Positions 34,964-42,167 of a stretch of DNA of 64,000 nucleotides are shown one piece after another (the stretch's first letter is position 1; every line of letters starts with the position of its first letter). The notes under the pieces are model-generated. The model was given only the letters and a program-made list of their open reading frames with translations. It did not search any database and had not been told where the DNA came from. The position numbers and the translations under genes are program-made. Source of the DNA: an uncultured Paracoccaceae bacterium (GTDB lineage: Bacteria; Pseudomonadota; Alphaproteobacteria; Rhodobacterales; Rhodobacteraceae); NCBI GenBank assembly GCA_947497185.1, contig CANMFL010000004.1, forward strand, positions 124,001-188,000, written 5' to 3'.

Positions 34964-35461
34964 TCAGATCGTATAAGTGTCTTGCGGGCCAACAAAGGCC
35001 GCGACGGTCATGGCGAGCGGGTGGTGCAAAATCCATTGCGGCGCAGGCGCGCCTTCGGGGTATTGCGGCCAACCGGTGGGATTTATAACGGGGATTATTT
35101 TGATCAATCGACGTGGCCCTGATGTGTGAAATTCCAACATCATGACCTCGTTTTTCATCGTATCGACGGTGTAGCCGTTAGCGAGCAACGCTTCTTCGGC
35201 AGTGCGCGTGTCGGGGCCCATTTCGTCGGGGTCCCAGTCCGCCGCGTGCCCCGCCATTTGCGTGTAACGGCGGAAGGTCCAATCGTCGTATTTGGGCGCA
35301 GACTGCAGATGCGCAACGGTATATCCCATCGACAGATGCCCTGCATTGAACCCCATGCAGCGTTCCACATCAAAGCGGTTTTTGCCGGCAATCGCGCTTT
35401 GCTGCGTGATGATACCCGCCTCGAAAATCGTGCGGCCAATGGGGATCGGAGGCGTCGTCAT
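34964..35461 (-). CDS. unknown protein of the pyrimidine operon (165 aa)
   Basis: I do not recognise this protein. It is soluble, without signal peptide, and contains RFDVERCMGFNAGHLSMGYTVAHLQSAPKYDDWTFRRY near its start. The acidic middle has DWDPDEMGPDTRTAEEALL, and the end reads PQWILHHPLAMTVAAFVGP. Conserved-looking His, Cys and Trp residues could be catalytic, but that is guesswork. The start overlaps the preceding stop (ATGA), and the ATPase gene follows after 16 bases, so it belongs to the uptake operon. It may be an accessory enzyme or regulator of the transporter. Confidence 0.6.
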   Translation of the reverse strand: MTTPPIPIGRTIFEAGIITQQSAIAGKNRFDVERCMGFNAGHLSMGYTVAHLQSAPKYDDWTFRRYTQMAGHAADWDPDEMGPDTRTAEEALLANGYTVDTMKNEVMMLEFHTSGPRRLIKIIPVINPTGWPQYPEGAPAPQWILHHPLAMTVAAFVGPQDTYTI

Positions 35462-35808
35462 GGCACCTCACACACTGTGATTTCGGTTTCAAATTCAGGG
35501 TAGGCTTCGGGGTGGATCAGCAGCGTGTTCTCGTCCTCAGTGGTCATGATCATGTAGTAGTCTTCCCACGTCTCACCTTCGCCAGTGCATTCGACTGTCA
35601 CCACCGTAGCACCTGAGCCGACCTGCAGTGCACCTGTGACGGGACAGGTGCTTTCGACCCGTTGGATCGTGTTCTGGTCGTAGAGGTAGAGATTGTCGGT
35701 CTGGACCGGATCGCCTGCAAGCCAAGCGCAGCCTGCCTCGTCGCCATAGACTTGGGCGGTGGCGAATGTTGGCAAAACGCATAGCGGTAATATGAGGCTG
35801 AACTTCAT
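35458..35808 (-). CDS. small secreted protein with four cysteines
   Basis: A 116-residue protein with a clear Sec signal peptide (MKFSLILPLCVLPTFATAQ, cleaved near residue 19). The mature part of about 97 residues is acidic and has four cysteines (AGCAW, STCPV, VECTG, TVCEVP), which probably form two disulfides in the periplasm. I do not know the family. It overlaps both neighbours by four bases (ATGA at 35458-35461 and 35805-35808), so it is cotranslated with them in the pyrimidine operon. Confidence 0.65.
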   Translation of the reverse strand: MKFSLILPLCVLPTFATAQVYGDEAGCAWLAGDPVQTDNLYLYDQNTIQRVESTCPVTGALQVGSGATVVTVECTGEGETWEDYYMIMTTEDENTLLIHPEAYPEFETEITVCEVP

Positions 35809-36281
35809 AGGATAGCTTCCCCGGCTGGAATATGGCGTTTGCCGCCTGACAATGACCGTTCGACAAATAGGTATAGAAGGCCACTAAATATGCCGACTGC
35901 TACAAATTGTGCGTAGATCGCAATGACGCCCCCAGCCAACGGTACATCACCCAGAGAAAAATTCTCTGTATACAAGTCTTCGGCGAGTGCGCAGGCAGCG
36001 GTCAACCCACCAGCGAGACCCGCCGCAAGATATGTTACCCAATTCATTAAGCCCGCGAAGAGACGGGACAGTAAAAAGACCGGTAGGCTTGACGGAAAGG
36101 CAGTCAAATAAGCGATAAGCGCAAAAGTCATCGTCACTTCGGCCATTTCTAGCATACTCAAACCAGGTTCTTCACTTACACTCTGAACCTCCGGCCATAA
36201 AAATGCGCCAGCGATAACGATCGCAATTGGCAGAACCGCGATGCAGTATCCAACAACGACTGATATCAAAAGGCGCACCAT
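35805..36281 (-). CDS. small integral membrane protein
   Basis: A 158-residue protein with four hydrophobic segments (about residues 5-28, 47-68, 75-100 and 118-140). There are short charged loops and a basic C-terminal tail (RSLSGGKRHIPAGEA). No recognisable family. It starts eight bases after the dihydropyrimidinase stop and overlaps the small secreted gene. Four helices could make a small permease-like subunit or an anchor for the transporter or lipoproteins; this is inference from position only. Confidence 0.6.
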   Translation of the reverse strand: MVRLLISVVVGYCIAVLPIAIVIAGAFLWPEVQSVSEEPGLSMLEMAEVTMTFALIAYLTAFPSSLPVFLLSRLFAGLMNWVTYLAAGLAGGLTAACALAEDLYTENFSLGDVPLAGGVIAIYAQFVAVGIFSGLLYLFVERSLSGGKRHIPAGEAIL

Positions 36282-36289
36282 CGACCTGA

Positions 36290-37747
36290 TTAAACCCCAG
36301 TCGCCGGAATGCCTGTCCGTTCAACGGGACGTGGCGCGGTGAGTTCTTTCCATGAGGACAGCGCGCGGTTGACGGGTGTGTTGCCTTCGCGTTTCACGAA
36401 CTTGCCTGACCCTTCTTGGGTCCGCATTTCGCCGTCATGGACTGCGACGTGCCCGCGTGTGAGGGTGAAGCGCGGTAGGCCTTTGACCTCTTTGCCTTCG
36501 AACACGTTGTAATCAATCGCGGATTGCTGGCTGCTCGCCGTGATCGTTTTGGATTTTTCTGGATCCCACACCACGAGATCGGCGTCCGCCCCAACAAGGA
36601 CCGCGCCTTTTTTCGGATAGCAGTTCAGGATTTTCGCGATGTTTGTTGATGTGACCGCCACAAATTCGTTCATCGTCAGACGGCCCGTACTGACGCCATG
36701 CGTCCAGAGCATCGGCATCCGGTCTTCGAGACCGCCAGTCCCGTTCGGGATTTTTGTGAAGTCGCCCACACCGTAGCGTTTTTGCTCGGTCGAGAATGCA
36801 CAGTGATCGGTTGCCACGACGGACAAAGTTCCTGCCTGAAGACCCGCCCAAAGGCTGTCTTGGTGCTGTTTATTCCGGAAAGGCGGGGACATGACGCGGC
36901 GAGCGGCGTGGTCCCAATCTTTGTTGAAATACTCGGATTCGTCGAGCGTCAGGTGTTGGATCAGCGGTTCGCCCCAGACCCGCTTGCCTTGCATCTTTGC
37001 GCGGCGGATTGCCTCGTGCGCTTCTTCGCAGGACGTGTGCACAACGTAGAGCGGGACGCCTGCCATGTCCGCGATCATAATCGCGCGATTGGTGGCTTCG
37101 CCTTCAACTTGGGTTGGGCGCGAATAGGCGTGTGCTTCTGGCCCAGTGTTGCCTTCGGCGAGCAGTTTCGCAGAGAGTTCCGCCACCACGTCACCGTTTT
37201 CAGCATGAACCATCGCGATGCCGCCAAGGTCCGCGAGGCGGTTGAAGGATGCGTATAATTCGTCGTCGTTCACCATCAACGCGCCCTTGTAGGCGAGGAA
37301 GTGTTTGAACGTGTTGATGCCACGGTCTTTGATGACCGATTCCATCTCGTTAAAGACCTGTTCGCCCCACCATGTCACGGCCATGTGGAACGAGTAGTCA
37401 CAGTTCGCGCGGGTCGATTTGTTGTCCCACATTTGCAGCGCGTCATGCAGACCTTGGCCCGGTGACGGTAGTGCGAAATCAACAACCATCGTCGTGCCGC
37501 CAGCAAGAGCCGCGCGCGTGCCGGATTCGAAATCATCGGTGGAATATGTGCCCATGAATGGCATCTCAAGATGCGTATGGGGGTCGATGCCACCGGGCAT
37601 GACATAACAGCCGGTGGCATCAAGTTGTTCGTCGCCCGTCAGGTTCGGCCCAATTTCGATGATCGTGCCGTTCTCAATCAACACATCCGCCTTGTAGGTC
37701 AGGTCAGCTGTGACAATGGTGCCGTTTTTGATCACTTTGGTCGTCAT
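36290..37747 (-). CDS. pydB: dihydropyrimidinase
   Basis: Hydrolyses dihydrouracil or dihydrothymine to N-carbamoyl-beta-alanine or its methyl analogue; step two of reductive pyrimidine catabolism. It is a 485-residue TIM-barrel metallo-hydrolase with GIDPHTHLEM (metal HxH), the carboxylated lysine in FKHFLAYKGAL, MVHAEN, VVHTSCEEA and VVATDHCAFS, all in order. D-hydantoins would also be substrates. It lies between the lipoprotein trio and the unknown membrane gene, all on the minus strand, with 23 bases to the first lipoprotein stop. Also annotated as hydA or dht in related genomes. Confidence 0.95.
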   Translation of the reverse strand: MTTKVIKNGTIVTADLTYKADVLIENGTIIEIGPNLTGDEQLDATGCYVMPGGIDPHTHLEMPFMGTYSTDDFESGTRAALAGGTTMVVDFALPSPGQGLHDALQMWDNKSTRANCDYSFHMAVTWWGEQVFNEMESVIKDRGINTFKHFLAYKGALMVNDDELYASFNRLADLGGIAMVHAENGDVVAELSAKLLAEGNTGPEAHAYSRPTQVEGEATNRAIMIADMAGVPLYVVHTSCEEAHEAIRRAKMQGKRVWGEPLIQHLTLDESEYFNKDWDHAARRVMSPPFRNKQHQDSLWAGLQAGTLSVVATDHCAFSTEQKRYGVGDFTKIPNGTGGLEDRMPMLWTHGVSTGRLTMNEFVAVTSTNIAKILNCYPKKGAVLVGADADLVVWDPEKSKTITASSQQSAIDYNVFEGKEVKGLPRFTLTRGHVAVHDGEMRTQEGSGKFVKREGNTPVNRALSSWKELTAPRPVERTGIPATGV

Positions 37748-37770
37748 TGGGTTTCTCCTGCGGTTCGGTA

Positions 37771-38052
37771 TTAGGCTTCGGGACAGATCGGGTTTGTGCC
37801 ATCAAAGGACACGGGCCGGATGTCGTCGCCAAAGCGGTAGAAGTAACAGCCGTCTTGGACTTTTACGGCCGATGCGGGGATGCCTTCGGGCAGTGCTGCG
37901 TTCACGGCGGACGGGAACGGCTGTGTTGCGGGCAAAACTGGACCCGGTTCTTTTGGGCGCTCGGGCAGTGAAATCACAACCGGACTAGAACAGGCCGAAA
38001 CGAGGGCCAAGAGAGAGAGTGCAGCAAGTGTTTTGTGTGTGTTTAAAAACAT
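37771..38052 (-). CDS. small lipoprotein, tandem paralogue 3
   Basis: A 93-residue protein. The signal MFLNTHKTLAALSLLALVSAC ends in a lipobox, so the mature N-terminal cysteine is lipidated. I take the ATG at 38052, eight bases after AGAAAG; a GTG three codons earlier has no ribosome site. The core reads NAALPEGIPASAVKVQDGCYFYR, and a cysteine lies near the end (NPICPEA). This layout matches the two upstream genes. Probably in the periplasm, anchored to a membrane. Function unknown. The dihydropyrimidinase gene follows 23 bases later. Confidence 0.72.
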   Translation of the reverse strand: MFLNTHKTLAALSLLALVSACSSPVVISLPERPKEPGPVLPATQPFPSAVNAALPEGIPASAVKVQDGCYFYRFGDDIRPVSFDGTNPICPEA

Positions 38053-38070
38053 GGAAGTCACTTTCTGAAA

Positions 38071-38316
38071 TTAAGCGTTACAATGGACAGCCGCATCAGG
38101 TGCCGCTGTCGTTTCGATCAGAACGAGCTGACCGTGGGATGGGTAGTAGTAGCAGCCATCGCGCTGAAGCACGTTGAAGGCTGGCACATTGTCCGGCAAG
38201 GATTGCTCAACCGTCAAAGGCACAATACCGTCCGTCTGGACAAATCCCTGCGAAGGAAGCGGACGCTGGCATGCGGCCAGCGCCCCCATGGCGGTTATGA
38301 TCACCACCGGATTCAT
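38071..38316 (-). CDS. small lipoprotein, tandem paralogue 2
   Basis: An 81-residue protein with a short signal (MNPVVIITAMGALAAC), lipobox ALAAC and mature cysteine at residue 16. The core EQSLPDNVPAFNVLQRDGCYYY lines up with paralogue 3, and the tail DAAVHC places the second cysteine. Its start is one base from the stop of paralogue 1, so the two are translationally coupled. Function not known. Confidence 0.72.
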   Translation of the reverse strand: MNPVVIITAMGALAACQRPLPSQGFVQTDGIVPLTVEQSLPDNVPAFNVLQRDGCYYYPSHGQLVLIETTAAPDAAVHCNA

Positions 38317-38643
38317 TTAGAGCGCAGGATCAACGGCAGGTGCGTTTTCAGCGATTTGCTCGGGGGAAATCACCCCATCGCTGCACACCCAATTACCAGC
38401 CGCATCACGCAACGGACGACCTGTGCGCGGATCGCCAGCTTCGATACCAACAGCCCAACACCCGTTCGCTGCCTCAAAGACGAAATCGCGCGGCATACCA
38501 TCAGGCATCGCAGCTTGGACTTGCGCAGGAAGCGGCGGCGGTGGTGGCGGAATAGGCACGCCGTTTTCATCAACAGGGCCGGGGGTCAGATCAGCACAGG
38601 CCGCAATCAGCGGCAGTACAAGTAGCGGGATCAGACGTTTCAT
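38317..38643 (-). CDS. small lipoprotein, tandem paralogue 1
   Basis: A 108-residue protein with signal MKRLIPLLVLPLIAAC (lipobox LIAAC). A proline-rich linker (PPPPPPLP) follows, and then the shared core QAAMPDGMPRDFVFEAANGCWAVG. Near the end WVCSDG holds another cysteine. It is somewhat longer than its two downstream copies. First of three lipoproteins between the beta-ureidopropionase and the dihydropyrimidinase. About 100 bases separate it from the hydrolase stop. Confidence 0.72.
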   Translation of the reverse strand: MKRLIPLLVLPLIAACADLTPGPVDENGVPIPPPPPPLPAQVQAAMPDGMPRDFVFEAANGCWAVGIEAGDPRTGRPLRDAAGNWVCSDGVISPEQIAENAPAVDPAL

Positions 38644-38675
38644 TATTTTCTCACTTATTCTTGATCATCAACGGG

Positions 38676-38718
38676 GGTCACTGTGGTGAAAGGTGCCACA
38701 GTTTACCGGCAAGTGACC
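38676..38718. promoter_or_regulatory. nested inverted repeats between pydC and the lipoproteins
   Basis: GGTCACT (38676-38682) pairs with AGTGACC (38712-38718), and the overlapping ACTGTGG (38680-38686) pairs with CCACAGT (38696-38702). The two stems share three bases, so they are partly exclusive. Located in the transcribed spacer after the beta-ureidopropionase stop, they could stabilise or attenuate the message; no T run follows. Confidence 0.4.
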
Positions 38719-38744
38719 AGCCCCAGACCAATGTGTCATCAATA

Positions 38745-39995
38745 TCAGCTTACAATCTCTGCGGTTTCGACGACGGCGTGAAATAACACGTCCGTACCTG
38801 CTGCCGCCCATTCTTGGCTGATTTCCTCGGCCTCGTTGTGGGACAAGCCGTCAACGCATGGGCACATCACCATCGCGGTCGGGTACATGCGGTTGATCCA
38901 GCAAGCGTCGTGACCCGCGCCTGAAATCAAATCCATATGAGAATAGCCCAACCGTTCAGCTGCATTCCGCACGGCCGTAACGCAGGTTTCGTCAAAGGCT
39001 ACGGGGTCGAAACCGCCTACTTTTTTGAAATCAATTGTCATGTCCATGGCGTCAACGATGGCCTGTGCTTCGGTTTTGAGCCGCGTTTCCATGTCTTCAA
39101 TGACGCTTAGTTCGGGCGACCGGAAATCGATGGTAAAGACGACTTTGCCCGGAATCACGTTGCGCGAGTTCGGGTAGACGTCGATATGGCCCGCAGCTCC
39201 CACCGCATGAGGCGCGTGCGACAGTGCGATTTCTTCGACCTTTTCGAGAACGCGCGCCATCGCGAGACCCGCATTTTTGCGCATTGGCATTGGGGTCGAT
39301 CCGGTGTGTGCGTCCTTGCCGGTGATTGTGACTTCGGTCCAAGACAGACCTTGGCCATGCGTGACCACACCGATTTGTATATTTTCGGCCTCTAGGATCG
39401 GCCCTTGTTCGATGTGCAATTCAAAGAATGCATGCATTTTGCGTTCTCCGACGGGTTCATCACCCTTCCAACCGATCCGCGCCAGCTCGTCACCGAACTT
39501 TTTGCCTTTCGCATCTTCACGATCATAGGCCCAATCTTGGGTATGAATGCCTGCAAAAACACCGGACGCGAGCATCGCAGGAGCAAAGCGCGTCCCTTCT
39601 TCATTGGTCCAATTGGTCACAACGATGGGGTGTTTTGTTTTAATGTCGAGGTCGTTCATCGTGCGAATGACTTCTAGGCCACTCAACACCCCCAGAACGC
39701 CGTCGTATTTGCCGCCAGTGGGTTGGGTATCAAGGTGCGAACCGACATAGACTGGCAGCGCGTCGGGGTCTGTACCTTCGCGACGCGCGAACATGTTGCC
39801 CATGGTATCAACGCCCATCGTGCATCCGGCAGCGGTACACCAATCTTGGAACAGGTGCCGACCTTCGCTGTCTTCGTCGGTCACGGTCTGGCGGTTATTG
39901 CCGCCCGCGATACCGGGGCCGATCTTAGCCATTTCCATCAACGTGTCCCACAAACGAGATCCGTTCACTTTGAGATTTTCACCCGGTGCTGGCAT
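38745..39995 (-). CDS. pydC: Zn-dependent N-carbamoyl amidohydrolase (beta-ureidopropionase)
   Basis: Hydrolyses N-carbamoyl-beta-alanine to beta-alanine, CO2 and ammonia; last step of reductive pyrimidine breakdown. A 416-residue M20-type binuclear zinc enzyme: VGSHLDTQPTGGKYDG (His and Asp ligands), NWTNEEGTRF (Glu ligands), HIEQGP (His ligand) and GAGHDACWI. The family also contains L-carbamoylases and allantoate hydrolase, but the pathway neighbours favour beta-ureidopropionase. I start at the ATG at 39995, since the GGGGG five bases upstream is a plausible ribosome site. A GTG at 40043 would place the RutR operator inside the coding region. Confidence 0.88.
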   Translation of the reverse strand: MPAPGENLKVNGSRLWDTLMEMAKIGPGIAGGNNRQTVTDEDSEGRHLFQDWCTAAGCTMGVDTMGNMFARREGTDPDALPVYVGSHLDTQPTGGKYDGVLGVLSGLEVIRTMNDLDIKTKHPIVVTNWTNEEGTRFAPAMLASGVFAGIHTQDWAYDREDAKGKKFGDELARIGWKGDEPVGERKMHAFFELHIEQGPILEAENIQIGVVTHGQGLSWTEVTITGKDAHTGSTPMPMRKNAGLAMARVLEKVEEIALSHAPHAVGAAGHIDVYPNSRNVIPGKVVFTIDFRSPELSVIEDMETRLKTEAQAIVDAMDMTIDFKKVGGFDPVAFDETCVTAVRNAAERLGYSHMDLISGAGHDACWINRMYPTAMVMCPCVDGLSHNEAEEISQEWAAAGTDVLFHAVVETAEIVS

Positions 39996-40020
39996 AGCGA
40001 CCCCCGTTGCTGCTTGCTTA

Positions 40021-40038
40021 TTTGACCATCTGGTCAAA
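40021..40038. promoter_or_regulatory. RutR operator, perfect palindrome
   Basis: TTTGACCATCTGGTCAAA is an 18-base inverted repeat with a two-base centre. It contains a perfect match to TTGACCAnnTGGTCAA, the published recognition sequence of E. coli RutR. It lies 26 bases upstream of pydC (minus) and 126 bases upstream of rutR (plus). RutR can therefore control both directions and its own gene, with release by uracil or a similar pyrimidine as in E. coli. Confidence 0.92.
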
Positions 40039-40163
40039 GACACGCTAACAGAGGCGGGAAACCAGTCAAGCTTTCTGCTGGCTGCAGCGACAATTGACGA
40101 AGAAAGTAGCCTTCGGGCGTAAAAATAGATTCCATCGCTTCCTTTTTGTGCAAAGTGTAACCC

Positions 40164-40766
40164 ATGCCCAAGTCAGCCACCCGTATCCAACAGAAAAACC
40201 AAGCCGCGATTATGACGGCAGGGTTAGAAGTATTTTCCCAGTTCGGCTTTCGCGGATCGACATTAGACCAAGTCGCGGACGCGGCTGGCCTGTCGAAACC
40301 AAATTTGCTGTATTATTTTCCATCCAAGGACGCGATCTATACGGCGCTGTTGGCGCGGTTGTTGGAAAACTGGTTAGAGCCATTGCACCAAATGGACGAT
40401 GCCGGTGATCCGGTTGAGGAGATTTTAGCGTATGCCAATCGCAAACTAACCATGAGCCGCGACTTTCCACGCGAAAGCAGGCTATTTGCGAATGAGATTT
40501 TGCAGGGCGCGCCGCGCATCAAAGACGTTCTTGCTGGCGAATTGCGGGCCTTGGTCGAAGCCAAGGCGACGGTTATCAAACGCTGGATTGCTGAAGGTAA
40601 AATCAAACCCGTTGATCCTGTTCACCTGATATTCTCGATCTGGTCATTGACGCAACACTACGCGGATTTCGATGTGCAGGTGCGAGCCATTCTAGGCGAC
40701 ACCGATCCGTTTGATACGGCTGAAACACACTTGAATGATGTGTTTCGTCGGCTGCTGACGCCTTAG
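40164..40766 (+). CDS. rutR: TetR-family regulator, RutR homologue
   Basis: A 200-residue TetR-family repressor. The DNA-binding domain is ALMOST the E. coli RutR one: GLEVFSQFGFRGSTLDQVADAAGLSKPNLLYYFPSKDAIY. The ligand domain keeps SRDFPRESRLFANEILQGAP, WIAEGKIKPVDPVHLIFSIWSLTQHYADFDVQV, close to the E. coli sequence as I recall it. RutR senses uracil and controls pyrimidine utilisation. It is divergent from pydC across a perfect RutR operator, and convergent with preA. Confidence 0.93.
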   Translation: MPKSATRIQQKNQAAIMTAGLEVFSQFGFRGSTLDQVADAAGLSKPNLLYYFPSKDAIYTALLARLLENWLEPLHQMDDAGDPVEEILAYANRKLTMSRDFPRESRLFANEILQGAPRIKDVLAGELRALVEAKATVIKRWIAEGKIKPVDPVHLIFSIWSLTQHYADFDVQVRAILGDTDPFDTAETHLNDVFRRLLTP

Positions 40767-40796
40767 CGATAATTTGACCGGATGGGATGTGTCGGC

Positions 40797-40830
40797 CAGT
40801 TTATTGTCATTTGTGGCAGACAATAAACTG
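40797..40830. terminator. 12-bp perfect inverted repeat between rutR and preA
   Basis: CAGTTTATTGTC (40797-40808) and GACAATAAACTG (40819-40830) pair perfectly across a ten-base loop. The position, between two convergent genes, suits a bidirectional terminator. It has no T run on either strand and the stem is AT-rich, so a Rho-independent role is not assured. Confidence 0.5.
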
Positions 40831-40862
40831 ACCGTCTTGGTCTGACGTGTGACGTCTTTGAA

Positions 40863-42167
40863 TTATTCAGCCGCAACTGCGCCTGGGTTGTTAGGATGCG
40901 TCGTCCAGTTTGCGTAGTCGCCCGACACCACTTTACCAGTGCGCGGATCCACTTCGCCGGGCTTCATTGCTTCCATCGTGATGCAGTTTTCCACCGGACA
41001 GACATCAACGCAAAGATTACACGCCACGCATTCTTCGTTAATGACGCTGAATGTCCGATCTTCGGACATTGCAATCGCTTGGTGAGACGTATCTTCGCAA
41101 GCCGCATAGCAGCGTCCGCACTTGATACAGTCGTCTTGGCTGATCACGGCTTTGGCGACGTAATTCAGGTTCAAATACTGCCAGTCGGTGACATTTGGCA
41201 CAGCCATGCCGATGAAGTCTGACGTATTCGTGTGGCCTTTTTCGTCCATCCACTGCGACAGGCCGCTAATCATTTCTTCAACGATCTTAAAACCGTAGGT
41301 CATCACAGCCGTACAAACTTGAACATTGCCACAGCCAAGCGCCATATATTCAGCCGCGTCGCGCCACGTGGTCACGCCACCGATGCCGGACATTGGCAGG
41401 CCTTGCGTTTCAGGGTTACGCGCGATTTCGGAAACCATCGACATCGCGATTGGTTTCACCGCAGGACCGCAGTAGCCGCCGTGCGTGCCTTTGCCATCGA
41501 TTGTTGGCTCAGGGGCCATGGAATCGAGGTTCACAGACGTGATCGAGTTGATCGTATTGATTAAGCTAACCGCATCCGCACCGCCGCGTTTCGCTGCCGC
41601 TGCCGGCAGGCGAATGTCTGTAATGTTGGGTGTCAGTTTTACGATGACAGGTTTGCTATAGTACTGCTTGCACCAGCGCGTCACCATTTCGATATATTCT
41701 GGCACCTGACCAACGGCACTGCCCATGCCGCGTTCGGCCATGCCGTGCGGGCAACCAAAGTTTAACTCGATCCCGTCAGCGCCGCAATCTTCGACCAATG
41801 GCAAGATCGCTTTCCACGCCTCTTCTTCGCAAGGCACCATGATCGACGCGATAATCGCGCGATCTGGGTAGTCCGCTTTGACACGTTTGATTTCTTCGAG
41901 GTTCGTGAACAGGTCGCGGTCGGTGATCAATTCGATGTTGTTCAGACCTAGCAAGCGCCGGTCTGCGCCATAAATCGCACCATAGCGCGGACCATTGACG
42001 TTCACGACTGGCGGCCCTTCGGACCCAAGCGTTTTCCACACCACGCCGCCCCATCCGGCCTCGAAGGCGCGACGGACGTTGTATTCTTTGTCAGTCGGCG
42101 GCGCGGAAGCCAACCAGAACGGGTTTGGGGTTTTGATACCTAAAAAGTCTGTTGTGAGATCAGCCAT
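40863..42167 (-). CDS. preA: NAD-dependent dihydropyrimidine dehydrogenase subunit PreA
   Basis: Catalytic subunit of bacterial dihydropyrimidine dehydrogenase, which reduces uracil or thymine; first step of the reductive pathway. A 434-residue protein: FMN-binding TIM barrel (about 1-310), with NPFWLASAPPTDKEYNVRRAFEAGWGGVVWKT and ELNFGCPHGM, then two 4Fe-4S motifs, CIKCGRCYAAC and CVACNLCVDVCP. The preT stop overlaps this start by one base (TAATG), so the subunits are coupled in translation. Also called pydA. Confidence 0.95.
   Translation of the reverse strand: MADLTTDFLGIKTPNPFWLASAPPTDKEYNVRRAFEAGWGGVVWKTLGSEGPPVVNVNGPRYGAIYGADRRLLGLNNIELITDRDLFTNLEEIKRVKADYPDRAIIASIMVPCEEEAWKAILPLVEDCGADGIELNFGCPHGMAERGMGSAVGQVPEYIEMVTRWCKQYYSKPVIVKLTPNITDIRLPAAAAKRGGADAVSLINTINSITSVNLDSMAPEPTIDGKGTHGGYCGPAVKPIAMSMVSEIARNPETQGLPMSGIGGVTTWRDAAEYMALGCGNVQVCTAVMTYGFKIVEEMISGLSQWMDEKGHTNTSDFIGMAVPNVTDWQYLNLNYVAKAVISQDDCIKCGRCYAACEDTSHQAIAMSEDRTFSVINEECVACNLCVDVCPVENCITMEAMKPGEVDPRTGKVVSGDYANWTTHPNNPGAVAAE

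Noticed and set aside
39996..40043. N-terminal extension of the beta-ureidopropionase from a GTG
   Set aside because: It would translate the RutR operator and the added residues are not family-like.
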